Assembly: GCF_003966975.1 (NCBI RefSeq)
Contig: NZ_AP018437.1
Span: forward strand, 2,418,001 to 2,482,000
Direction of reading: 5' to 3'
Source of the DNA: Pelolinea submarina
GTDB taxonomy: Bacteria; Chloroflexota; Anaerolineae; Anaerolineales; Anaerolineaceae
DNA: 64,000 bases
The stretch's first letter is position 1. The number at the start of each line of letters is the position of its first letter. The position numbers and the translations under genes were made by a program. This document shows, one piece after another, positions 16,842 to 25,551 of this stretch. The notes under the pieces are model-generated. The model was not told the origin of the DNA, made no database searches, and was given only the letters and a program-made list of their open reading frames with translations.

Positions 16842-17972
16842 CTATTGGAGCTGGTCGGCAGTGTAATAGCCAGTGTCTACCAGGTACTCTTTGTAGTTGG
16901 TGATATCCACACTGAACGGGATCAGCAGGTATGAAGGCACAATCTTGACACCATTGTCGTAGGTTTCGGTGTCATTAATCGGCACTTCCTCGCCCTTCAA
17001 TGCTGCATCAACCATCGCGGCAGCTTGCTTGGCGAGTTCACGCGTGTCTTTGAACACAGTATAGGTCTGTTCGCCGGCAATCATGGACTTGATAGAAGCG
17101 ACTTCTGCGTCCTGACCGGTTACAACGGGCATCGGCTGGCCTTCAGTTCCATAACCAACACCTTTCAGTGAGGACAGAATGCCAATGCTGAGGCCATCAT
17201 AGGGGGACAAAACGGCATCTACACGCTTGTCGGTGTAGAACGCGCTCAACAGGTTGTCCATACGAGCTTGGGCAACGATTCCATCCCAACGCAGCGTGGA
17301 GACTTTATCCATACCCATCTGTCCGCTCTGAACAACCAATTTGCCGCTGTCGATGTACGGTTGCAGGATGGACATGGCGCCATCATAGAAATAATACGCA
17401 TTGGTGTCGTCGGGGGAACCGCCAAACAGTTCGATATTGAAAGGACCTTCCGCATTCTTCAGGTCGAGGCCGGTCTCAATTTGGGTGCCCATAATGACAC
17501 CGACGCCGAAGTTATCGAAGGTAGCGTAGTAATCAACATTCTCTGAGTTGACGAGCAGGCGGTCGTATGCGATCACCAACACACCGGCGTCATGAGCCTG
17601 TTGAAGAACATCGGTCAGTGTCGAGCCATCAATAGCAGCGATAACCAGAACATCTGCGCCTTTGGTAACCATGTTTTCGATCTGATTCAGCTGATTAGGA
17701 ATATCATCGTCAGCAAATTGCAGGTCGGTGTCATAGCCCATATCTTCGAATACTTTGACCATGCTCTCACCGTCCGAAATCCAACGGGTTGAGGTCTTGG
17801 TGGGCATGGAGATGCCAACCAATTTGGTCTCTTCAGCGGGTGCTTCCGCTACTACAGCTTCTTCAGCAGGTGCTTCTTCTGCTGCTGCAGGGGCTGCGCT
17901 GCCACCGCAGGCGCTGAGCGCCAGGGAAGCGATCACTAATAGGCCGAACAGAACATACAAATTCTTTTTCAT
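16842..17972 (-). CDS. chvE: ChvE-type sugar-binding lipoprotein
   Basis: Secreted substrate-binding component of the CUT2 importer. A signal peptide ends in a lipobox (LALSACGG, Cys at residue 21). An Ala/Glu/Pro linker follows (about 24-48), and then the two-lobed periplasmic-binding fold beginning [17 protein letters not shown]. The match to the ChvE group is clear from [16 protein letters not shown] and [11 protein letters not shown] strong AGGAGGAAG ribosome site lies 2 bases upstream of the ATG. It is the second gene of the operon after lacI. A TCTCC/GGAGA mini-hairpin sits in the leader at 18001-18014. Confidence 0.95.
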   Translation of the reverse strand: MKKNLYVLFGLLVIASLALSACGGSAAPAAAEEAPAEEAVVAEAPAEETKLVGISMPTKTSTRWISDGESMVKVFEDMGYDTDLQFADDDIPNQLNQIENMVTKGADVLVIAAIDGSTLTDVLQQAHDAGVLVIAYDRLLVNSENVDYYATFDNFGVGVIMGTQIETGLDLKNAEGPFNIELFGGSPDDTNAYYFYDGAMSILQPYIDSGKLVVQSGQMGMDKVSTLRWDGIVAQARMDNLLSAFYTDKRVDAVLSPYDGLSIGILSSLKGVGYGTEGQPMPVVTGQDAEVASIKSMIAGEQTYTVFKDTRELAKQAAAMVDAALKGEEVPINDTETYDNGVKIVPSYLLIPFSVDITNYKEYLVDTGYYTADQLQ

Positions 17973-18114
17973 TCTTCCTCCTAGATAGGAAATTGATTGA
18001 TCTCCTTACGGAGATTTTGATACATCCTTAACTAATCTTAGTTTCTAGATGCGCAGTTGAGAAAAGTCCCAAACCGCATCACCTACAGTGTTGTTTATAT
18101 CCCTCTACTTATTA

Positions 18115-18125
18115 TCACCTCCTCA
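18115..18125 (-). promoter_or_regulatory. Orphan perfect Shine-Dalgarno sequence in the chvE leader
   Basis: On the minus strand TGAGGAGGTGA contains AGGAGGTG, the full complement of the 16S rRNA 3' end, yet no start codon lies at a usable distance. It is about 143 bases upstream of chvE and 4 bases after the lacI stop. It may bind 30S subunits to protect the mRNA. Similar copies lie before bmpA and the carbamoyltransferase gene. Confidence 0.45.
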
Positions 18126-18129
18126 ATGT

Positions 18130-19176
18130 TTAGTCTTGAAATCGCGATGAACTGCGTCGTACGACCAGGGTTGGTTCTAGCAAAATCGAATGCGGATCAA
18201 CAGGATCCAGCCCTTTCCACCCTGATTCGATAATTTTTATTAATTCCTCAACTGCTACTCTGGCAACGCGGCCTTGATCCTGTTGAATAGTCGTCAATGC
18301 CGGCCAAAAATACGCGGATTCCGGGATATTGTCGAAACCGACCACACCGATATCTTCCGGAATTCTCTTTCCTTTTTCGTGGATCACTTGCATGGCGCCC
18401 AGGGCCATTTGATCATTGGCGACAAATATGGAATCCATTTCAGGGTACTGTTCGAGAAGCTTTTTCATGCTGACAGCACCACTCGCGGATGACCAATTGC
18501 CGGTCACCCATTGGGTATCTTGAATTTCCATCCCTGCTTCGCTCATTACATCCTTCCATGCTTTGAACCGTTGGCGCGCTTCCCACCATTCCAGCGGACC
18601 GGAAAGAAACCCAACGCGTTGATATCCTTGCTCCAGTAAATGCGTTACCGCCAAACGGGCACCGGAATAGTTGTTTTCGGTGATAACCGTTATGTGCTTT
18701 TTCGGTTCCATGGTGAGATAGACCAAAGGTATTTTTTGATCGAAAAGTAATTTTTTGAGTCTTTTACGATTTTCACCCACCTCAGACACACCCCAAATAA
18801 TCCCATCCACTTGCCGCGAAATAAGTTCCTCGAAAATGGGCTCGATATCATCATAGACAAAACTGGGCAGCTCCTTCAAAATTAAACAATACCCGGCCTC
18901 TTCAGCTGTAGATGTAATACCATTCAATAAAGTGGAAGGTCCAATATATTTAAGTCCCGCGATAACTACCCCTAATGTGTAACTGCGTTTACTGGTCAAG
19001 CTGCGTGCTAATGCACTCGGTCGATATCCCACCTGCTCAATGACCTCTTTTACTCGTTTGCGCGTTTCAGGAGAAACATCTGGTCTGTCGTTTATTACGC
19101 GCGACACAGTTTGCTTGGATACGCCTGCCACTGCTGCAACATCATTAATGTTTACTCTGACGGCTTTCTGACGCAC
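18130..19176 (-). CDS. LacI-family transcriptional regulator
   Basis: Repressor with an N-terminal LacI helix-turn-helix (about 6-30: INDVAAVAGVSKQTVSRVIND), a hinge helix (PSALARSL, about 53-60) and a sugar-binding core like the periplasmic proteins. Start GTG 19176 has AAAGGA about 8 bases upstream. It is the first gene of the sugar operon: the promoter and a large operator lie directly upstream, and chvE follows on the same strand after 157 bases. It therefore probably represses its own operon and is induced by the imported sugar or its phosphate. Confidence 0.94.
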   Translation of the reverse strand: MRQKAVRVNINDVAAVAGVSKQTVSRVINDRPDVSPETRKRVKEVIEQVGYRPSALARSLTSKRSYTLGVVIAGLKYIGPSTLLNGITSTAEEAGYCLILKELPSFVYDDIEPIFEELISRQVDGIIWGVSEVGENRKRLKKLLFDQKIPLVYLTMEPKKHITVITENNYSGARLAVTHLLEQGYQRVGFLSGPLEWWEARQRFKAWKDVMSEAGMEIQDTQWVTGNWSSASGAVSMKKLLEQYPEMDSIFVANDQMALGAMQVIHEKGKRIPEDIGVVGFDNIPESAYFWPALTTIQQDQGRVARVAVEELIKIIESGWKGLDPVDPHSILLEPTLVVRRSSSRFQD

Positions 19177-19205
19177 TAAAGTTTTCCTTTGGAAGCCAGT
19201 TTAGC

Positions 19206-19241
19206 GTTACCGTTCCCGTTATCGGTAACAGGAACGATAAC
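19206..19241. promoter_or_regulatory. Nested 36-bp LacI-family operator
   Basis: An imperfect palindrome centred on a CG step between 19223 and 19224: 15 of 18 position pairs match (mismatches at 19210/19237, 19217/19230 and 19222/19225). The core at 19219-19228 (TTATCGGTAA) is of the LacI-family type, and the outer parts repeat GTTA-like half-sites, so two or more dimers could bind. It abuts the -10 element of the operon promoter, the ideal place for repression. Confidence 0.75.
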
Positions 19242-19270
19242 ATTTTATCAGGATTTAAAGGCAGAGTCAA
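19242..19270 (-). promoter_or_regulatory. Promoter of the lacI-chvE-mmsAB-galKT operon
   Basis: On the minus strand TTGACT (19265-19270) and TAAAAT (19242-19247) are exactly 17 bp apart. The operator palindrome begins directly after the -10 element. This is the strongest promoter match I found in the window. Confidence 0.8.
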
Positions 19271-19737
19271 GCACAGGTTTGCATAAAAAATACAGGAGTT
19301 TTATCTTTCGCTTATTAATAAAACTATGGCTTTTATGAAGGAAAGCAATTTGCGATGCTGACCTTACGAATGATTAATGATTCATATATGGATGAAAATA
19401 TGAGAATTTTCGGCGAACCTATGGTCGATTTATTATTAACCTCTTCACTTTTTACACCCATTTAAATAGAAGAGAATGTTTCGCGCTTATCCTGATGCTT
19501 TTTCACCGGAGACTCCCCTGCCACTGTAATAACCGACTTTTTAATTTCCATCTGGTTACTATCCGGATAAAATGAAAAGACGCATTGCCCCTTTGTTTGT
19601 TCTGCTTTATCATTATGTTGATATTATTAATATAGGATTTGATCAAAAGGAGTTCGCTTTAATTAATTTATCCACAAACTCAAAGTAAACGAAAAAGTAG
19701 ACCTACCTTTAAATAGATGTTTTCAGGAGAAGATACT
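19271..19737. other. AT-rich intergenic stretch, no convincing gene
   Basis: This divergent gap of 467 bases carries no gene I can support. Two short plus-strand frames exist, at 19355-19465 (36 codons, with AAGGAAAG before it) and 19572-19688 (38 codons). Both are weak and unlike anything known to me. The last part is the leader of the small Lys-rich gene at 19738. Confidence 0.5.
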
Positions 19738-19860
19738 ATGGGTGAACAAGGAAAAAAAGATAAAGGAAATAAAGAACAAAAGAAGAAGGCTAAGCTGACC
19801 ATCAAGGAAAAGCGAAAATTAAAGAAGGAAAAAAGCAGTAATAGTACCGGGACAATTTAA
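19738..19860 (+). CDS. Small lysine-rich protein (40 residues)
   Basis: A 40-residue, extremely basic, Cys- and Trp-free protein consisting largely of Lys, Glu, Gly and Gln, with the core LTIKEKRKLKKEK. A strong CAGGAGA lies 8 bases before the ATG, better than for most genes here, which supports translation. Short Lys-rich proteins of this look occur in many bacteria; their function is unknown, and nucleic-acid binding is a guess. It is followed by two stem-loops instead of another gene. Confidence 0.65.
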   Translation: MGEQGKKDKGNKEQKKKAKLTIKEKRKLKKEKSSNSTGTI

Positions 19861-19914
19861 TAAACTTGCTTAAATACCTGAATCAGCCGGCCTGTTGTCT
19901 ATAAAGCAAGTTTA
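19861..19914 (+). repeat. Inverted repeat directly after the Lys-rich gene
   Basis: The 11-bp arms 19861-19871 and 19904-19914 are perfectly complementary, with 32 bases between them. The left arm starts at the base after the stop codon. There is no T tract. Confidence 0.55.
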
Positions 19915-19922
19915 GGAATATT

Positions 19923-19959
19923 AATCTTCGGAATACCCCATTGAGGTATTCCGAAGATT
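19923..19959. repeat. Perfect 15-bp stem-loop
   Basis: The arms 19923-19937 and 19945-19959 pair without mismatch around a 7-nt loop. Neither flank has a T run, so it is not a textbook terminator. It may end the small Lys-rich transcript in another way or be an RNA-stability element. Confidence 0.65.
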
Positions 19960-20020
19960 GATTAAACGGAATTACCCCTTGACAACTAAATCAGTGAACT
20001 CACGACAAAGAGACTCTTGA

Positions 20021-20065
20021 AATTTAGTCAGCTTTTTGGGTGTCAAAAAGTCTCTTCACTAAATT
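20021..20065. repeat. Two-tier stem-loop
   Basis: An outer 8-bp stem (20021-20028 with 20058-20065) encloses an inner 7-bp stem (20032-20038 with 20044-20050). It lies in the AT-rich gap before the minus-strand gene at 20145. It could be part of its 3' end or a small structured RNA. Confidence 0.4.
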
Positions 20066-20144
20066 ATTATTTTCTATATAAACCAAAACACAAATATAAA
20101 ATAATTCATTTATACATCCCCAACTTCAGTCACTTGATAACTTA

Positions 20145-20375
20145 TTAATATCCATTTTTCTTGCGAATTTTGTTAAAATCCCGTGATAGAGCTTTGATAT
20201 TCTTGACGACATATTTCCTGCCGTTCGTATCTACGGCCAAATATACTCCGTCAGAAATTACCTTGATTAATTTGTATCCGGTATTTTCGATAAATGTCTT
20301 TAGCAAATTTCTTTCACTTATCTTTTTTTGATCAAAAAACTCATTATCAAACAATTTTTTCACTTCTTTCTTCAC
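20145..20375 (-). CDS. Hypothetical small basic protein
   Basis: 76 residues, rich in Lys, Asn and Ile, with no signal or membrane segment. The second half reads like a small beta-hairpin domain (GYKLIKVISDGVYLAVDTNG) followed by a basic helix. The start is GTG 20375; a second GTG at 20363 has a better purine-rich sequence before it. Base composition is strongly AT, unlike the metabolic genes around it. I do not recognise the family, and the gene could also be a chance frame. Confidence 0.45.
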   Translation of the reverse strand: MKKEVKKLFDNEFFDQKKISERNLLKTFIENTGYKLIKVISDGVYLAVDTNGRKYVVKNIKALSRDFNKIRKKNGY

Positions 20376-20484
20376 ACATTTCTTTTATCTTCTATGCATT
20401 CAATAAAATAGTGAGTGGTAATTCTTGTTTTCAAATTATATTAGTTAACATCTTTTTCATTTTCTTCCTCATCAGTCAGGTCAT

Positions 20485-20547
20485 AAAAAAACCGAACAAG
20501 TTATAAGATTTTCCCGGTTAGTGAAGAAATTCAAAAAGTGTTCGGTT
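20485..20547 (-). terminator. Minus-strand terminator-like hairpin
   Basis: Arms 20490-20498 and 20539-20547 form a perfect 9-bp stem. On the minus strand it is followed by a run of T. The loop is long (40 bases). It implies a minus-strand transcript arriving from about 20.6-20.8 kb, where no ordinary gene is found. Confidence 0.5.
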
Positions 20548-20975
20548 AATTAACACTTAATTTCAAAATTCAATCTGAAACTCTGGGGTAAACCTCCAAA
20601 AGCTTATGGTGCACAGGTGCGGGAGCAGCAGCTACCGGACTGTATTAGATTACAACCATGATTAATTGCAAAATAATTTGATGCGAGAACTCATTAATTT
20701 CTCCCTTGATGAAAATGATTTCTCCTACAAGTATATACAATAAATGCGAGTGGATTTTTCCAGGTATTGTTTTTCAATGTTTTTCATGACGGTCCAATTT
20801 AGCAAGAATGTCTGAAGTGTTTGGGGAACTTTTTGGGCAGATATTCCGTTTTATTTACATCAAATCAGTGTTAGGCCTAAAAATACGATTTTTTATGTAT
20901 ACTATTCTAGTGAGCAACCTAAAGACCAAGTTTTATCTAAAATAATTTTAGCTTCAACTCAGCGAGGAACAAACA
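20548..20975. other. Gene-poor stretch with a possible minus-strand short peptide or RNA
   Basis: On the minus strand an AAGGGAG site (about 20699-20705) precedes an ATG opening a 10-codon frame. In another frame, with no start codon, the same DNA reads a Cys-rich end with SGSCCSRTCAP before a stop near 20603. A frameshift between the two would give a short Cys-rich peptide. A GC-rich patch at about 20580-20645 sits in AT-rich surroundings. The rest, up to the protease gene, holds its leader and nothing recognisable. Confidence 0.35.
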
Positions 20976-23753
20976 ATGAATAAAGAGCAGCCCTACCAAT
21001 GCCCGTCATGCGGAGAACTACTACAAGAGGATTTCAATGTCTGTCCTTACTGTGGAGAACCTGTAAAAATCACCTGCGTGAAATGCGGCAGAATATTGGC
21101 GGAAGAATACAACAATTGCCCTTACTGCGGTGCCAAAGTAAAGAAGAAATTCAACCTACCGGGGGATAAAAACAGCCAAACAGATTTCCACAAATCCGTT
21201 GCCTCAATTTTGACAGGTGCTGGTGCATTCCTACTTAATGCTGGACAGATAATACAAGCAATCGCGCTAAAATCCTTTGATTTCCTGAAAAAAGGTTTTC
21301 GTAAAGCATTGGAATGGTGGGAATCCATTGACTGGGGAAAGTCCAAGGAATTTTTCCAGGCTGCCGGCAACAATTTGGCTGCGTTTGCAAACAAAGTAAT
21401 TCCGCCCGGAAAATTAAAGGAAATTTTCAAAACGATTGGCGGAAAACTGGCTGTATTTTCGGAGAAAGCTGTTCCATGGTTAAAACTGATTTTTGAAAAA
21501 AGTATCACATTCATCAAGAACCTCTTTTTGCGTTTGCGCGACTCTCTCGCTAATATCCTTGAAAAGAAATTATCTCCCGAGACAGCCCAAAAAACCGCGC
21601 TGGGAATTATCGCCTCCGTCTGCGTATTATGCCTTCTTACATTTATCAGCCTTGTTTTCAGCAAATCCGGTCCAACCCAAAGCAACCCTTTGATCGAAAT
21701 ATCGCCAACTGCCGTCTCGCTGCCGGTGGTAGACCCGGCCGAACAGAAATGGCTGGTGATGATCTATTCGGATGCGGATGACGATGTTCTTGAACATGAC
21801 CTGTATTTCGACTTGAATGAAGCCGAATCAGCTGGTTCTACCGACCGGGTGCAGATTGTGGCGCAGCTTGATCGGTTTGCAGGAGGTTTTTCGGAAGATG
21901 GTGACTGGACAGGCACGCGGCGTTATTTTGTTTCACAGGATGATGATCTTAAGGTTATTCATTCCGACATGGTCGCTGACCTGGGAGAAGTGGATATGGG
22001 TTCCACGGATACATTGATTGATTTCGCCACATGGGCCATCCAGACGTATCCCGCCGACCGCTATGTTTTGATCATGTCGGACCATGGTTCGGGGTGGACG
22101 GGTGGTTGGTATGACGACACACCCGAAAATCCTTCCGGCAACTTTATTTCCTTGAATAGGCTGGATATGGCTTTGGGCGAGATCATCGCTCAGGCCGGTA
22201 TTGGTAAATTTGAGGTGATTGGCCTGGACGCGTGTTTGATGGGGATGCTGGAGGTCTACAACAGCCTCGAACCTTATGCGCGCTATGCGGTAGCTTCAGA
22301 AGAAGTCGAGCCTGCGATGGGTTGGGCATATGACTATTTCCTCACCCAATTGACCGAACATCCGGAAATGGAGTCGGCTCAATTCGCCCAGGCAATCATC
22401 GACGGGTATATTCAAAAGGATCTGCGTATTCAGGATAGTGCCGCTTATCAACAATTATTGACCGTTTACAACCTTCCCGAGAATGTCGAAAAAGAGTTGT
22501 TCTCGCAAAAAATGAGCGATCGGGTTACGCTTTCTGCGGTTGACCTTGCGCTGCTGCCTGCATTCAACGAAAAATTCAACCAGGTTCTCCTGGCTTTAAA
22601 GGAAAGCGATCAGAGCATGGTAGCCGAAGCCAGATCGTATTCACAGGCATTCTTCAATATTTTCGACGATGGCCTGCCCTCACCCTACATTGACCTGAAG
22701 AGCTTTTTGAATATGATCGCTGAAAACAATGTTTCGGATGCGCTGATGAATGCCATTACCGAAACTGAAACTGCCTTGGATGAAATGGTCGTTTCCGAAG
22801 TACACGGCTCCAATTTCCCCGGCGCGTCCGGTATTTCCATCTACTTCCCAGTTTCTCAACACTATTGGGAAGGTGGTTTATATTCACAGGAATGGTATCC
22901 CGTTATCACCGAACGGTTCTCGCAAAGCAGCTTATGGGATGACTATTTGGCATACCATTATTCAGGCCAGGATTTCGGACAGGGCATCCCGCCCATTGAA
23001 TCCAGAACGGTAGCTCCGGGTTATTCAGAAATCACGATCAGCAAACCCGTTATCACCCCCGGTAGCGTAACCGCGAACAACCCCAAGATCAATATCCAGG
23101 CAGATATCAACGGTGACCGGATCGCCTATATTTATCTTATCAGCTTGTACCGGGTTGAAAATCGGTTCCTCTTCTATCAATTTGACTATATTCTGGGAGA
23201 CGACAACTTGGATGTCAATGGTGTCGTCTATCCATTCTATAGGCGCGATGATGGAGTGAAGCATGTTGACCTCGACTTTGAACTCAGCGCGACCGGCGTA
23301 CAGAGCGGGGAAACGGTCGCTTTTGCGGTGATCGAGCCTGAAGCATATGGCATAACCCCGGATGAAACCATCTATTCCGCGAAAGGTTTCTATATATCTG
23401 CCGAGACCGGCCAAAAGATTTCCGCGCGAATGTATTTCTATAATTACGGTGACAACGAAATGAGAAATATCGTTGGGTATTTCGGAAGCAAAGAACATGG
23501 TATCGCGCCGTCAGAGATCACACCTAAAAAAGGAGACCAATTCCAATTCCTGGATACCTGGTGGGTAAGGGATGAGAATGGCAATTTGACGGATTCACTT
23601 TACGAGGGAAATTCTCTGACATTCGGCGACAAACCCTTCAAGCAAGGTATTGTATCGCGGTTTATTTACCCCGGAGAATTTTATATTGGTATTGGCGTGG
23701 AAGATATGGATGGGAATACAACCTTCTCCTTCAGCCCTCTCGTTGTTGAATAA
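20976..23753 (+). CDS. Zinc-ribbon, membrane-anchored clostripain-family (C11) protease
   Basis: A 925-residue protein. Two zinc ribbons come first (Cys 9/12/23/26 and Cys 34/37/48/51), then an amphipathic Phe/Lys-rich region (about 60-205), one membrane helix (about 208-229), and a C11 peptidase domain (about 255-660). That domain has catalytic His 370 in SDHGSG and Cys 420 in LDACLMG. A beta-rich C-terminal region (about 680-925) follows. The protease should face outward and the ribbons stay inside. C11 enzymes cut after Arg or Lys and usually self-activate; no cleavage site can be assigned here. The gene is monocistronic with a very strong terminator. Confidence 0.88.
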   Translation: MNKEQPYQCPSCGELLQEDFNVCPYCGEPVKITCVKCGRILAEEYNNCPYCGAKVKKKFNLPGDKNSQTDFHKSVASILTGAGAFLLNAGQIIQAIALKSFDFLKKGFRKALEWWESIDWGKSKEFFQAAGNNLAAFANKVIPPGKLKEIFKTIGGKLAVFSEKAVPWLKLIFEKSITFIKNLFLRLRDSLANILEKKLSPETAQKTALGIIASVCVLCLLTFISLVFSKSGPTQSNPLIEISPTAVSLPVVDPAEQKWLVMIYSDADDDVLEHDLYFDLNEAESAGSTDRVQIVAQLDRFAGGFSEDGDWTGTRRYFVSQDDDLKVIHSDMVADLGEVDMGSTDTLIDFATWAIQTYPADRYVLIMSDHGSGWTGGWYDDTPENPSGNFISLNRLDMALGEIIAQAGIGKFEVIGLDACLMGMLEVYNSLEPYARYAVASEEVEPAMGWAYDYFLTQLTEHPEMESAQFAQAIIDGYIQKDLRIQDSAAYQQLLTVYNLPENVEKELFSQKMSDRVTLSAVDLALLPAFNEKFNQVLLALKESDQSMVAEARSYSQAFFNIFDDGLPSPYIDLKSFLNMIAENNVSDALMNAITETETALDEMVVSEVHGSNFPGASGISIYFPVSQHYWEGGLYSQEWYPVITERFSQSSLWDDYLAYHYSGQDFGQGIPPIESRTVAPGYSEITISKPVITPGSVTANNPKINIQADINGDRIAYIYLISLYRVENRFLFYQFDYILGDDNLDVNGVVYPFYRRDDGVKHVDLDFELSATGVQSGETVAFAVIEPEAYGITPDETIYSAKGFYISAETGQKISARMYFYNYGDNEMRNIVGYFGSKEHGIAPSEITPKKGDQFQFLDTWWVRDENGNLTDSLYEGNSLTFGDKPFKQGIVSRFIYPGEFYIGIGVEDMDGNTTFSFSPLVVE

Positions 23754-23765
23754 ATAACCCTGGTA

Positions 23766-23808
23766 AAAACAGAAAAAGGCGGCTATATAAGCCGCCTTTT
23801 TCTGTTTT
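23766..23808. terminator. Strong bidirectional terminator
   Basis: A perfect 19-bp stem (23766-23784 with 23790-23808) with a 5-nt loop and a GC-rich tip, flanked by A and T tracts. It separates the convergent protease and lipoprotein genes. Confidence 0.92.
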
Positions 23809-23818
23809 AGGATTTCGG

Positions 23819-24931
23819 TTAACTGCATTTCTTCCGGATGCATACTTTCATGGATGTCGATCCAAAATTAAATGTATACCACTGCAAGCACTTGCATTCT
23901 TCCTTTTGTACACCAATCTTGCACATACCCGCTACCAGGCCTGTCTGCTCCAAGCCAAAGGGCAGCCGGCAGGTGTTATCCAGGTTATAAAGCCCCTTGA
24001 CCGGATAATATTTGCCAAGGATGGGCGACCCGGCTTCTGTCGGCCCCATACTGTCGTTATAATCAAACCTTGTTGGGTCCATCCATCCGTTATCTGCCCA
24101 AGCCCCCCATAAGAATTGGTCAACTCCGCCTACCAGCGGGAAGCTGATCGCGAACTGCACGGCATTACCGTCTTTCGGGTCGATCCGGGCATATGCATTT
24201 TTATCCGCATCCATTTCAAGCGTCGTGTCATAACCGCTGCCGTTGAACCCGGCTTCCGCTTCAATGGGTTTCAACCCGCCTACGTCCCGGTTGTCGTCCA
24301 GGTAAATGGTCACCCCATCCATAGTCCACTCCTTTTGCGGATCCAGGACAGTCACCAGCAAATCGCCGCGGCCGGTTAGGGTGCGGTCAAATTCAATACC
24401 GTATAAACCTTTCAACCCGCCCCCTTCGGTGTTCATGCCATATAACCGGACGGTGAAATAATAAAAACCGTCGTCACTCGGGCCAAAATCCACCGTTGTA
24501 ATATCAAGGTCCGGCTGGTAGATCATTTCTCTTGAAGTAAAAGGACGCTCATAAAGGTTGTTCAGAATGTTATCGCCTTGGGTTGCCTTCTTGTCCTCGC
24601 CTGTGTAACCTGCCACAGAATCCTCCAGAGTGCGATCCAATTCCTCAGGCGGTTCGCCCGGCATTGGAAAATCGCTTTGTGTCGGCTCCTGCACGATAGG
24701 TTCTTCAGTGGGTGGTTCTGCCGTGGGCGGTTCTTCTGTGGGCTGTTGAACTGCTTGACCGGTTTGTTGCGCTTCAATCGCCTGAAGGGTATCCATGGCA
24801 TAAATCGCCTGCAGCGTTTCCTGTAAATTTGCCTCTGATGTTGTGTCTGCCGAATTACCGCAGGAAGACAGTATAAAAGAAAACGCCAGGAAAAAACCTA
24901 TCAAGATTCGGAGTTGTTTTTGACTAACCAT
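23819..24931 (-). CDS. Secreted lipoprotein, unknown function
   Basis: About 370 residues from ATG 24931, which is chosen because AAAGGAGGAA precedes it; a frame extension to 24958 is not supported. A lipoprotein signal ends with SFILSSCG. A Gln-rich helix and a Pro/Glu/Thr linker (about 65-90) follow, and then a beta-rich domain (about 110-330) with several Asp/Gly turns, such as YLDDNRDVGG, which recall calcium-binding or carbohydrate-binding sandwiches. The last 45 residues hold seven Cys, suggesting disulfides. I do not recognise the family. It is convergent with the C11 protease gene, so no operon link exists. Confidence 0.75.
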   Translation of the reverse strand: MVSQKQLRILIGFFLAFSFILSSCGNSADTTSEANLQETLQAIYAMDTLQAIEAQQTGQAVQQPTEEPPTAEPPTEEPIVQEPTQSDFPMPGEPPEELDRTLEDSVAGYTGEDKKATQGDNILNNLYERPFTSREMIYQPDLDITTVDFGPSDDGFYYFTVRLYGMNTEGGGLKGLYGIEFDRTLTGRGDLLVTVLDPQKEWTMDGVTIYLDDNRDVGGLKPIEAEAGFNGSGYDTTLEMDADKNAYARIDPKDGNAVQFAISFPLVGGVDQFLWGAWADNGWMDPTRFDYNDSMGPTEAGSPILGKYYPVKGLYNLDNTCRLPFGLEQTGLVAGMCKIGVQKEECKCLQWYTFNFGSTSMKVCIRKKCS

Positions 24932-25131
24932 TATTCCTCCTTTATTTGGTTGAAACAATTTAGTTTCATTATAGATATTTCTTATTATGTTTTCAATTAT
25001 GGAAAATATATCGCAGAGATGGATAAAGGAATAAAGTTTGAAATCTGAGGGAATTTTCAGATCTGGTAAGATTATTGATAGTGTTCTTATTCACGTGATA
25101 TTGTATTTGATAAATTACTTGAGAGGCAGCA

Positions 25132-25416
25132 ATGCAGTCTAAAAATAAAACCCTGACTACCGGATTATTTTTGTTCGTCATCGGCGGCATCACGTTGCTG
25201 GTTGAACGCCTGACCAATTGGGGTGTTTCCAGATTGATCGGCAAGCTGTATTGCGGCGAGCGTTACCTGCAAGCAGCCGGCCAGGTCGGTGACGGCACCT
25301 GCGGTTTCAATATGGATATGGTCGTTGGCCTGGTCTGTTTCTTATTATGCGTTACGGGTTTATTGCTTCTCGTCATTGGATTAGTTCAAAAGAGCTTATG
25401 GAAAAAAAAGATATAA
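25132..25416 (+). CDS. Hypothetical two-helix membrane protein
   Basis: 94 residues. A first membrane helix (about 9-24) is followed by an outside loop with two Cys (YCGERY and GTCGF), a second helix (about 62-86) and a Lys-rich end (WKKKI). GAGAGG lies 6 bases before the ATG. The paired Cys in the loop may form a disulfide. I do not know the family. Confidence 0.6.
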   Translation: MQSKNKTLTTGLFLFVIGGITLLVERLTNWGVSRLIGKLYCGERYLQAAGQVGDGTCGFNMDMVVGLVCFLLCVTGLLLLVIGLVQKSLWKKKI

Positions 25417-25551
25417 ATTCTCCATCTGAAAACCGCTGAAATTCGACAATCTCATTTAATAATCAAATTGTTTTTATTACTGCATGATAGTCTCAGGATC
25501 TGATCGGCTATTCCCCTGATGGTTTTATTCGTGTTTTTTTACTTTTCCTTA

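Noticed and set aside
20580..20660. GC-rich patch resembling part of a riboswitch
   Set aside because: I compared it with c-di-AMP, c-di-GMP and glycine riboswitch cores from memory; the conserved blocks are not complete, and the downstream plus-strand gene is over 300 bases away.
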